This document shows, piece after piece, positions 1 to 7,443 of a stretch of DNA of 64,000 nucleotides. The position numbers and the translations under genes are program-made. The notes beneath the pieces are model-generated. The model was not told where the DNA came from, ran no database searches, and worked only from the letters and a program-made list of their open reading frames with translations. The DNA is from Paraburkholderia phytofirmans PsJN (GTDB taxonomy: Bacteria > Pseudomonadota > Gammaproteobacteria > Burkholderiales > Burkholderiaceae). The stretch covers positions 4,402,001 through 4,466,000 of the forward strand of contig NC_010681.1 of the NCBI RefSeq assembly GCF_000020125.1, written 5' to 3'. Positions within the stretch are counted from its first letter, which is position 1; every line of letters begins with the position of its first letter.

Positions 1-98
1 TCACATGCCCGGCCGTTTTTGAATCGAATATAAGTTGGAAAAAGCGTGTACAAACATCGAGCTTCGAGCAGCGCAACGCGCTCGTTAGTTCGCGCTTG

Positions 99-1301
99 CT
101 ATTCGCGCCGCTCAGCGACCAGCGCCAGGCTGCGATAGACGAGCCACGGCCCGAGAATCTGCAGCACGAAAATAGAACACATCACGATCGCGCGCAGTTG
201 CGGGTCGAAGTTCGGATACAGGTTGTAGGTGTCGTCGACGAGCAGATACGCGAGCGCCGACATGGGCGATAAGGACAGACCGAGCGCCATCCCCTGCTTC
301 CAGTTCAAGCCGCTCGGCTTGGCGAACGCCAGCACACCAACCAGCTTCGCCACAAGGCGCGCAACAATCAGACCCAGAGCCGCGACGCCGCCGAGCGCGA
401 TGTCTTTCCATTCGAACGAGGTCAACGTCAGCACGAACAGAATCACGGTCAACAACCAGCCGGCCGTGCCGAAGTGCTCCGGCCATAACTGCGGACGTGC
501 TTCATGATTCTTCACGATGATGCCCGCGGCCAGCAGCGCAAGAATGGTCGACAGCTTGAACAGATGCGCAATCGCGATGGCCAGCAGCACGAGGCCGAAC
601 AGCGCGACGAACGAGTGCTCGTCCTGCATGTTCAAACGTCGATAAAAGAATGTGCAGGTACGTGCGAGCAGATACGCGAGCACCAGCGAGCCGACCAGCA
701 GATAAAGCGGTTGCAGGATGGTCGCGAATACGTTGCCGTACATCTCCTGATGCAGCCAGCTCGACACGAGCTTTTCGATCACCACGGCATACATGCTGTT
801 CAGCGCGGTCAAAGTCAACAGACGCTGGGTGACCTGCCCTTCCGCGCGCAATTCGGTTTTCAGCTGAATCACCATGGCCGGCGACGTCGCCATGGCGATT
901 GCGGCGAGCACCGTTGCCACCATCAGCGGCACGTTCAGGAACAGCAGGACCGGCAACACGAGAGCGAAAGTCAGCGTAGCTTCGGCGACGCTCGACAAAA
1001 TCAACCAAGGATTGCGACGAATCCAGCGCAAATCGAGCCGGCTGCCGAGTTCGAACAGCAGCAAACCGAGCGCGACATCGAGCAGCGGCCGCGCGGCGCT
1101 CGCGGAATCCGCGTCGATCACGCCGGAACCGGCCGCACCGGCGATCAGGCCAATAACCGCATAGCCGGAAATGCGCGGTAAACGCCACGCGCGGTAGCAC
1201 AGCTCGCCGCACAAGCCGGCAGCGAGCAATGCGAGACCAGCCCAAAAAATGGCGTCGGGTGAAAGCGGCCAGGCTGGAAAAAATGAAAACGCCGAATTCA
1301 T
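99..1301 (-). CDS. CPA2-family cation:proton antiporter
   Basis: This 400-residue protein is almost wholly made of hydrophobic segments and matches the Na+/H+ exchanger fold of the CPA2 (Kef/NhaS-like) family. Family members exchange Na+ or K+ for H+ across the inner membrane. About 10-12 membrane segments can be seen from residue 18 to 390. It has no C-terminal TrkA-N domain, unlike full KefB/KefC, so it is a transporter module alone. The start MNSAFSFFPAW leads straight into the first hydrophobic segment, and an AGGAG-like sequence lies just upstream (AAGGAGAACC). The ion specificity cannot be read from the sequence. Confidence 0.85.
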   Translation of the reverse strand: MNSAFSFFPAWPLSPDAIFWAGLALLAAGLCGELCYRAWRLPRISGYAVIGLIAGAAGSGVIDADSASAARPLLDVALGLLLFELGSRLDLRWIRRNPWLILSSVAEATLTFALVLPVLLFLNVPLMVATVLAAIAMATSPAMVIQLKTELRAEGQVTQRLLTLTALNSMYAVVIEKLVSSWLHQEMYGNVFATILQPLYLLVGSLVLAYLLARTCTFFYRRLNMQDEHSFVALFGLVLLAIAIAHLFKLSTILALLAAGIIVKNHEARPQLWPEHFGTAGWLLTVILFVLTLTSFEWKDIALGGVAALGLIVARLVAKLVGVLAFAKPSGLNWKQGMALGLSLSPMSALAYLLVDDTYNLYPNFDPQLRAIVMCSIFVLQILGPWLVYRSLALVAERRE

Positions 1302-2147
1302 CGTGATGGGTTCTCCTTAGCAGCAACGGCAGGCGACACGAACCGGCGCAAACACCGGCGAGCGGGTGGGCACATGAAGCGCTCACTGTCGCGATCGCTT
1401 CGCGTGACCAGCGTTGCGAGTTTTTCAACGATCGGATGATCTGAATGCGCGGCGGCAGCAAGGAACCTGACGCATTCGGGGTGCGGCCGTAGCAACCGGC
1501 ACGGTGAAAGAGCGCCGTCGACTTTGAATCAGATTCTGATTGAGCGGCACCGTTCCTTTTGCTGCGTGTGCCGCTGTAGAGACAAGGCACGACGCGGAAA
1601 AGAACGGCGATTGTGCCATAGCTTTTTCAGCCTTGACCGAAAAGGCGCGAACACGCAGGCAAAACGGTAAAAACGTACGTTATCTCACAGGCATGAGGAA
1701 AAACCGACCGTTTTGAGCGCGAATTCGGCCGGTCAAAGGGCTAGTTTGAACGCTGCAGATGTGCTTTTCGGGACATCCGCCGAGGAAGTTTTCCAGTGGC
1801 TCTGGGACGGTCCGAGCTACGCCAATAGGCTCTCCTTCACCGACGGTCTTTCTGTTTACAGGTTTACTGTATGTATACGTAGTAACAGTTAACAAAGTGC
1901 CTCGTTTTCTGTGGATAACTCCTGTTTACCGAGTTGAATCATCGCCTTGCCGACGGCATAACCGGATGCACAGCATGTGCGGGAGCGGCGCGTATACGAG
2001 GGTAACTTTTGGCGATTTTCCGCGACGGCAGAGTTACCCCGTTTACGTCCACAACGGTTCCACACCTGTTGCGCCGGTAAACCGCCTGGTTATCCACAAC
2101 TTTCAGTGGATAACTCATCCGGCGAGCAGGCTGGCCGGGGTATGCGG
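1302..2147. other. 846-bp intergenic region with DnaA-box-like sites
   Basis: No credible coding sequence lies here; the short open frames have no ribosome site and no recognisable protein. The left part should hold the antiporter promoter. The right part, 1850-2147, has a lower GC content than its surroundings and carries two exact DnaA-box nonamers, one near match and five GTTTAC hexamers (see the separate entry and finding). Confidence 0.6.
1854..2113. promoter_or_regulatory. Cluster of DnaA-box-like nonamers and GTTTAC motifs
   Basis: TTATCCACA occurs on the minus strand at 1910-1918 and on the plus strand at 2090-2098. A one-mismatch copy (TTATCCACT, minus strand) is at 2105-2113. The last two form an inverted repeat with 8-bp arms (2090-2097 and 2106-2113) around an 8-nt loop. 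GTTTAC occurs at 1854, 1862, 1924 and 2041, and in reverse at 2077. TTATCCACA is the consensus DnaA box. No dnaA or dnaN is adjacent, so a secondary DnaA-binding locus fits better than oriC. The hairpin could also help end mnmC transcription. Confidence 0.45.
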
Positions 2148-4118
2148 TTAACTCACCGCTCCCTGACGCAGTGCGCGCAACAGGAAGCGCGCCGGGTCGA
2201 TGTCTTCCGCCAGATCCCGTTCGAGCGGCCAAGGTTCGCCTTCAAGTTGCGAGGCGATCAGTTCCGCACCGAGCGCCGCCCAGACGAGACCTCGCGAACC
2301 ATACGCAAAAGCACCATAGAGGCCGTCTGTGCGAGGCAGATCGAGCGGCCATGCGCCACGCAGACGCTGGGCGTCGAGCGCGGCCTGAGCTTCGTCGGCG
2401 AGTTGGCCGATCATCGGCATGCGGTCGCTGGTAACGCAGCGGAACGCGACGCGTCCGGTTAACGCAGTCGATCGAGCCGGATCCGCGACGTTTGCAAAGG
2501 CCGGCAGCATCTGCGCGACGCGTTCCAGGTTTTCCAGGTGGCCGTCCGCGCGCAGCGACGTGTCGGGGTCGTCGAGCTCATATGTGGCGCCGGTGAGCGT
2601 GACGCCGTCGGCCAGCGGCACGGCGTAACCCTCGCCGATCACCGGCATCTGAAGCGGCGGCAGCACGGCCCCGGGCGGCAGCAAAGTGAGTTGGCCGCGA
2701 ATGCTGCGAGTCGGCGCATGCTGTAAACCGGCGATGCGCGCGGCATCGTGCGCGCTGGCGACGATCACCACCGGCGCACGCGCAATGGCCTCGCCCGAGG
2801 TGTCGAATACAGTCCACTGACCGCCGGACCGCTCGATCCGCGCAACGTCCACACCGAAGCGGCGCTCAAGCAGCGGACCGGCTGCGGCGCACTGCGCCGC
2901 GCACAGCGACGCCGGGTCGATCCAGCCACCGTGTGGAAAGAACCATCCGCCGCGTGCGAGCGGCATGCCGGCGAGCCGCTGCGCTTCAGCTGCTGAGACG
3001 GGTGTGACGTAGTCACCCGGATAACCGAATGCAGCGATTGCTTCGCTGATCGAGCGGGCCTCATTTTCGTCCGCGGCGATTTGCAACAAGCCTTGACCGC
3101 CGCGCAGCGGCGCGTGACCGAGCCGTTCGAGCGCGGCCCAGCGCCTGAGCGTATACAGAAAGCCGGCACGCGTAACGCGCGAGGCGATGCTGTCGTCGCG
3201 CGAAATCATGGGATGGAACACGCCGGCCGGATTGCCCGACGCTTCCTGCGCCACCGAAGCATGCCGCTCCAGCGACGTGACGCGCCAGCCGCGCGCGGCG
3301 AGCCGTTCGATCACCGCGCAGCCCGCCAGCCCCGCGCCGATCACCACCGCATGCCTTTCGTCGACCGCGAGCGGCGCCGGCGGCTCATGACGGCGCACGC
3401 GCCAGCGCGGCGCGAAATGGCCGACCAGCATCGCCCGTTTCCAGCCGAAGCCGTCCACCTTGCGGTACTCGAAGCCGCATTGAATCAGCGCGCGCTTGAT
3501 GTCGCCGGCGCTGCTGCAGGTGGCGAAGGTGGCGCCCTCACCTGCCAGCCGCGCGAGCGCCTTAAAAATCATCGGGGTCCAAAGCTCGGGATTCCTGGCG
3601 GGCGCGAAGCCGTCGAGATAAAACGCATCGGCGCGCAGCCTCAAGGCCGGTAAGCGCTCCTGCGCGTCGCCGAAAACCAGCGTGAGCACCACGCGCCCTT
3701 CATCGAATTCAAGCCGGTGCGTGCCGGGAACGAGCGTCGGCCAGGCGTTCGCGAGCGCTTGCGCGAGGGCGGCAATCTCGGGATCGGAAATCGTCGCTGC
3801 AACCGCCTTGCGTAAATCGCCGACGGTAAAGGGATGCTTCTCGGTGGATACGAAATGCAGCCGCTCGCAGCGCAACGGGTCCGCGCGCCACGCGGCCCAG
3901 GTCATCAGAAAATTGATGCCCATGCCGAAGCCGGTCTCCAGAACCGTGAAAATGCGGCGGCCCTGCCACCGGTCGGGCAACGAATTGCCGCGCAGGAATA
4001 CGTATCGAGCCTGTTCGAGACCGCCTACGGCGCTGTGATAGATGTCGTCGTAAAGCGGCGAAAAAGGCGTGCCGTTGTCGCGAAAAACGAGGACGGCGGG
4101 GATTAGCGGATCGGTCAT
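2148..4118 (-). CDS. mnmC: Bifunctional tRNA mnm5s2U34 biosynthesis protein MnmC
   Basis: MnmC carries out the last two steps of mnm5s2U34 synthesis in tRNA. Its C-terminal FAD domain removes the carboxymethyl group and its N-terminal MnmD domain methylates with SAM. The N-terminal part has the SAM-binding stretch LETGFGMGINFLM near residue 65. The FAD domain begins near residue 260 with the dinucleotide motif VIGAGLAG. The chosen start (MTDPLIPAVL) matches the usual MnmC N-terminus; a longer frame to 4223 would add 35 unlikely residues. The resulting 656 residues fit the family. The gene is monocistronic here, although mnmE, which acts earlier in the same pathway, lies at the other end of the window. 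Confidence 0.93.
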   Translation of the reverse strand: MTDPLIPAVLVFRDNGTPFSPLYDDIYHSAVGGLEQARYVFLRGNSLPDRWQGRRIFTVLETGFGMGINFLMTWAAWRADPLRCERLHFVSTEKHPFTVGDLRKAVAATISDPEIAALAQALANAWPTLVPGTHRLEFDEGRVVLTLVFGDAQERLPALRLRADAFYLDGFAPARNPELWTPMIFKALARLAGEGATFATCSSAGDIKRALIQCGFEYRKVDGFGWKRAMLVGHFAPRWRVRRHEPPAPLAVDERHAVVIGAGLAGCAVIERLAARGWRVTSLERHASVAQEASGNPAGVFHPMISRDDSIASRVTRAGFLYTLRRWAALERLGHAPLRGGQGLLQIAADENEARSISEAIAAFGYPGDYVTPVSAAEAQRLAGMPLARGGWFFPHGGWIDPASLCAAQCAAAGPLLERRFGVDVARIERSGGQWTVFDTSGEAIARAPVVIVASAHDAARIAGLQHAPTRSIRGQLTLLPPGAVLPPLQMPVIGEGYAVPLADGVTLTGATYELDDPDTSLRADGHLENLERVAQMLPAFANVADPARSTALTGRVAFRCVTSDRMPMIGQLADEAQAALDAQRLRGAWPLDLPRTDGLYGAFAYGSRGLVWAALGAELIASQLEGEPWPLERDLAEDIDPARFLLRALRQGAVS

Positions 4119-4612
4119 GCGCGACGGAAAATGACGCTCGGAAAAATGCCCCTGGACCTGTCGTTTCGCGCCAGGCCCCCGAGGGGAATTGAAAAGATTT
4201 GAGGCGGCCGGGTGGTTACTCACGCGTGGGATCGAACGTTACCGCGCGCGCATAGCTCGCCGGACGGCGAAAAAGACCCGCCGAACGTTGGCAAAAACCA
4301 ACGCCAAGCCCCGTCCATACTGGGTTTCAGGCCTCGGTTGGCGGTCGCCGAACGCACAATTTGCGATTTCCTTGCGATATCGACCCCGGAACCGCTTAAA
4401 TCTTCGAAACCCTTGTCCTGATTGGGTTTGCGCTGCGCTATCATAGCAAGCGCCGCGAAGGGAGCGGCAGCACGGCCGACGGGCAGTCATCTGTCCGGCG
4501 CCTTTGGTCCGGAGGGGATCCGGAGCCGGCGCTGCTCGACGGCGCGGCCCGCGCACGTATAATCGGCGCGTTCGCGCTGTTCGTGTCAACCTAAACTCAG
4601 AAAGGAACCTTA
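4119..4612. other. Intergenic region between mnmC and the HU gene
   Basis: About 490 bp between divergent genes hold no supportable gene. The HU promoter is expected in the right half: a TATAAT sequence is at 4558-4563, about 50 bp before the HU start, but no clear -35 box goes with it. A stretch near 4207-4260 looks slightly tRNA-like but does not fold into a tRNA. The mnmC promoter should lie at the left end. Confidence 0.5.
4558..4563 (+). promoter_or_regulatory. Putative -10 box of the HU gene
   Basis: A perfect TATAAT lies 50 bp upstream of the HU start codon. A matching -35 hexamer is not evident at the usual spacing, so only the -10 element is proposed. Confidence 0.4.
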
Positions 4613-4891
4613 ATGAACAAACAGGAACTGATCGACGCCGTCGCAGGACAGACGGGCGCCAGCAAGGCTCAAACCGGTGAAACGCTGGACACGTTGCTTG
4701 AAGTGATCAAGAAGTCTGTGTCGAAGGGTGATGCGGTCCAGTTGATCGGCTTCGGCAGTTTCGGTTCGGGCAAGCGCGCAGCGCGCACGGGTCGTAACCC
4801 CAAGACCGGCGAAACTATCAAGATCCCGGCCGCCAAGACCGTCAAGTTCACGGCTGGTAAGGCGTTCAAGGACGCAGTCAACAAGCGCTAA
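4613..4891 (+). CDS. hupA: HU-family DNA-binding protein
   Basis: This 92-residue histone-like protein bends and compacts DNA as a dimer in the nucleoid. The start [11 protein letters not shown], the core GFGSF and the DNA-gripping arm [14 protein letters not shown] are all diagnostic of HU rather than IHF. A good ribosome site (AAAGGAACC) lies just before the ATG. It is a single-gene unit, with its own strong terminator 20-50 bp downstream. Whether it is the hupA or hupB orthologue cannot be settled from sequence alone, so the symbol is provisional. Confidence 0.95.
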   Translation: MNKQELIDAVAGQTGASKAQTGETLDTLLEVIKKSVSKGDAVQLIGFGSFGSGKRAARTGRNPKTGETIKIPAAKTVKFTAGKAFKDAVNKR

Positions 4892-4914
4892 GCAGATTAC
4901 TGCCAGGCAGTTGA

Positions 4915-4940
4915 CACCCGCCAACGGCGGGTTTTTTTTC
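4915..4940 (+). terminator. Rho-independent terminator of the HU gene
   Basis: The stem CCCGCC-AAC-GGCGGG is followed by a run of eight T, immediately after the HU stop codon. Confidence 0.85.
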
Positions 4941-5022
4941 GCCCGCGCATTGTGCATTGCGCATGGAGAAGCCGCGACGGGCGTCGCGGCTTGATTGCGG
5001 CGAGCGGCGAAGGCCGTTCAGT

Positions 5023-6339
5023 TCAGTCGTGACGGTGCACGATTTCACCGTGGCCATGACCGTCGTGGTCATGGTTGTGGTCATGATGATCGTGGTCGTC
5101 TTCGTCGAAGTCCCATGCCGGGAACGGGTCGGCGAATTGCGCCCAGGCTTGCGGTCCCTGCGCATATTCCTCGTCGGTCAGCAGGCACGCGTCGAACTTC
5201 GCTTTCCAGACCGCCGCGTCGATGCCGACGCCGATCATCACCAGCTCCTGGCGACGGTCGCCGATGCTCAGATCGTCAGGATCGCCGTACCAGTCCGCGG
5301 CGATTTCGGCGGCCAGCTCGTCGTCGCCGTCGGGCCACTCGCTGCGATCCTGAGCGGCCCACCACATGCCCGCCGGACCGTGCCGGCAAGCACCGCCCGC
5401 TTGTGAAAGCGAACCGGCGATATCGTTACGCGTAGCCAGCCAGAAGAAGCCCTTGCTGCGCAGCACGCCCTTCCACTCCTGATGCAGCAACGCCCACAGG
5501 CGTTCCGGATGAAACGGCCGGCGCGCGCGGTAAATGAAATTGCCGATGCCAAATTCGTCCGCCTCGCCGTGATGAGCATGGCCGTGCTCGTGGTCATGCT
5601 CATGATTGAGCGATGCCAGCCAACCCGGCGCGCTCTCCGCTTCGTCAAAATCGAAGCGGCCGGTGTTCAGCACCTGCGCGAGCGGCACCTCGCCGAAACG
5701 GGCGACTACCTGTACCGCGCGCGGATTGATCCGGCCGAGGATTCGCTGCAGGCGCGTGAGTTCGTCGGCGCTCACCAGATCGGCCTTGTTCACCACCAGC
5801 ACGTCGCAGAATTCGATCTGCTCGATGAGCAGTTCGACCAGCGTGCGGTCGTCTTCCTCGGTCGCGGCGATGCCGCGCTCGGCGAGCGCGTCGGCGGAAC
5901 CGTAGTCGCGCAGGAAGTTGAACGCATCGACTACCGTCACCATCGTGTCGAGGCGCGCGACGTCAGAGAGGGACGCGCCTTCGTCGTCGACGAAGGTGAA
6001 GGTCTCTGCGATCGGCATCGGCTCGGCCACGCCGGTCGACTCGATCAGGATCGCGTCGAAGCGCTGTTCGTCGGCCAAGCGTTTGATCTCGACCCGCAGA
6101 TCGTCGCGCAGCGTACAGCAGATGCAGCCGTTCGACAGCTCGACGAGTTGCTCCTCGACGTGAGAAAGCGCGGCGGCATCGCGCACGAGAGTCGCATCGA
6201 TATTGACGGCGGCCAGATCGTTGACGATCACGGCCACGCGCAGGCCCGCGCGATTCGCGAGGATGTGATTCAGGAGCGTGGTCTTGCCGGCGCCCAGAAA
6301 ACCGGAGAGCACGGTGACGGGCAATAGCGGCTGGTTCAT
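5023..6339 (-). CDS. CobW/COG0523-family GTP-binding metallochaperone
   Basis: This 438-residue G3E GTPase is of the type that delivers metal, often zinc, to client proteins. The Walker A loop GFLGAGKTTLLNHIL is at residues 13-27, the family metal-binding motif GCICC at 71-75, and NKAD near 185. The C-terminal CobW_C domain follows. Two histidine-rich stretches, one near residue 245-258 (HEHDHEHGHAHH) and one at the very C-terminus (HDHHDHNHDHDGHGHG), can store or sense metal. No Zur-box-like palindrome was seen upstream. A role in zinc limitation (ZigA/YeiR-like) is inferred from the family; cobalamin synthesis is unlikely because no cob genes are nearby. Confidence 0.9.
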   Translation of the reverse strand: MNQPLLPVTVLSGFLGAGKTTLLNHILANRAGLRVAVIVNDLAAVNIDATLVRDAAALSHVEEQLVELSNGCICCTLRDDLRVEIKRLADEQRFDAILIESTGVAEPMPIAETFTFVDDEGASLSDVARLDTMVTVVDAFNFLRDYGSADALAERGIAATEEDDRTLVELLIEQIEFCDVLVVNKADLVSADELTRLQRILGRINPRAVQVVARFGEVPLAQVLNTGRFDFDEAESAPGWLASLNHEHDHEHGHAHHGEADEFGIGNFIYRARRPFHPERLWALLHQEWKGVLRSKGFFWLATRNDIAGSLSQAGGACRHGPAGMWWAAQDRSEWPDGDDELAAEIAADWYGDPDDLSIGDRRQELVMIGVGIDAAVWKAKFDACLLTDEEYAQGPQAWAQFADPFPAWDFDEDDHDHHDHNHDHDGHGHGEIVHRHD

Positions 6340-6481
6340 CGCAGTACGGAGAAGCTATAGGATTGGAAGGCGTGCCGGGCTTGGCGCCGCATGACAGCGG
6401 AGCGCAACGAGGTCGAGCCTCGACGGCAACACGAAGCCGCATTGTGCATCAAAACGGGTAGAGGTCGCGTGACAGGCCGGA

Positions 6482-6928
6482 TCAGCGCGCAGCCGGCATC
6501 AGATTCCACTTGCGCAGGATCGCGGCGATCTGCTGCGCGTACTTGTCCCGCAGCGCCGGCGTCTCAGAGTGATAGGCGCCGATTGCCTGCCACGTATTGC
6601 CGTACTTGTTCATCTGGCGGCGCAGATGCCATGCCGCTATGTAGACGTTCTTGCACGGCTCCATGAGCGTGCCTTGCGAGATGCCATACTGGGCGAGCAC
6701 GGGCAGATGGATCGAATTGATCTGCATCACCCCGTAGTCGGTCGAGCCGTTCGCATTTTTATGCGTTGCGTCCGGACGATTGTGTGACTCCTGCCACGCA
6801 ATTGCGCGCAGAATCAAGGGGTTGACCTTCTGATACTTCGCGGCTTCGTCAAAGCAGTCGGCGCGCGCGGACCCTGCTGATATCAGCACGGCAAGTCCTA
6901 CTGCGACGGTGACGAAGTTTCGTTTCAT
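6482..6928 (-). CDS. Small secreted lytic transglycosylase (IagB/VirB1-like)
   Basis: The 148-residue protein has a signal peptide ending SAGSARA at about residue 23, then an SLT-type peptidoglycan lytic transglycosylase domain. The catalytic Glu is E47 in AWQESHN, followed by the family motif STDYGVMQINS. Proteins of this size and motif pattern (IagB, VirB1, PilT-associated) open the cell wall locally for large envelope machines. It lies between the cobW-type gene and gspD, and it is divergent from the gsp operon, so a role in assembling the secretin is plausible but only inferred. It is monocistronic. Confidence 0.85.
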   Translation of the reverse strand: MKRNFVTVAVGLAVLISAGSARADCFDEAAKYQKVNPLILRAIAWQESHNRPDATHKNANGSTDYGVMQINSIHLPVLAQYGISQGTLMEPCKNVYIAAWHLRRQMNKYGNTWQAIGAYHSETPALRDKYAQQIAAILRKWNLMPAAR

Positions 6929-7443
6929 CAGTCAAGACCACTAAGCAAAGCGCAAGAGTAAGGTTCGGTAAGGCATCGTATCGGCCATACTTCAGCCACT
7001 GACAGCCGCCGGGCCACGCTGGCCGGAAGACTGTCGGACATCGGGGAAAACCCCGCGTCGGCAACGGGCAGCAGGGACTCGAACGGCTCGTATCATACCG
7101 GCAGGCGAACCCCCGTCAAGTTGGCTAACCGACATAAGAGAGCAGAAAACGAAGCGCTTTCGCGCCCATCGCCCGGCTATTCTTCAGCTTTCAATTGCTT
7201 GACAACAGACGGCGGTCTCTAGAGAAATCGCACGCGACAGTTCGTTTTGTGACAATTCCGACATGAAAAACTGTTACTGTTCATTTTTTTCGGACATCGG
7301 GCGGTGGGCAACGAGGGCGATGATCGTCCGCGAGGCCGGCCGGCAGATCGACAGGGCGGCGGCCTGCTCCCATGTCCACACTGCATGACCGTCGGCGGCC
7401 ACGGCCGCCGGCATCGATACCCTATTCCATGAGAAGAAATCGT
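6929..7443. other. Divergent intergenic region upstream of gspD
   Basis: About 515 bp separate the transglycosylase from gspD. It should carry both promoters. No confident promoter, operator or RNA was recognised. The stretch 7200-7295 is the most AT-rich part, with a run of seven T at 7285-7291. Confidence 0.5.

Noticed and set aside
1854-2113. The DnaA-box cluster as oriC
   Set aside because: No dnaA, dnaN, rpmH or gyrB is adjacent; yidC at the other end places the origin beyond base 64000.
4207-4260. A tRNA-like stretch
   Set aside because: No cloverleaf or proper T-loop can be formed.
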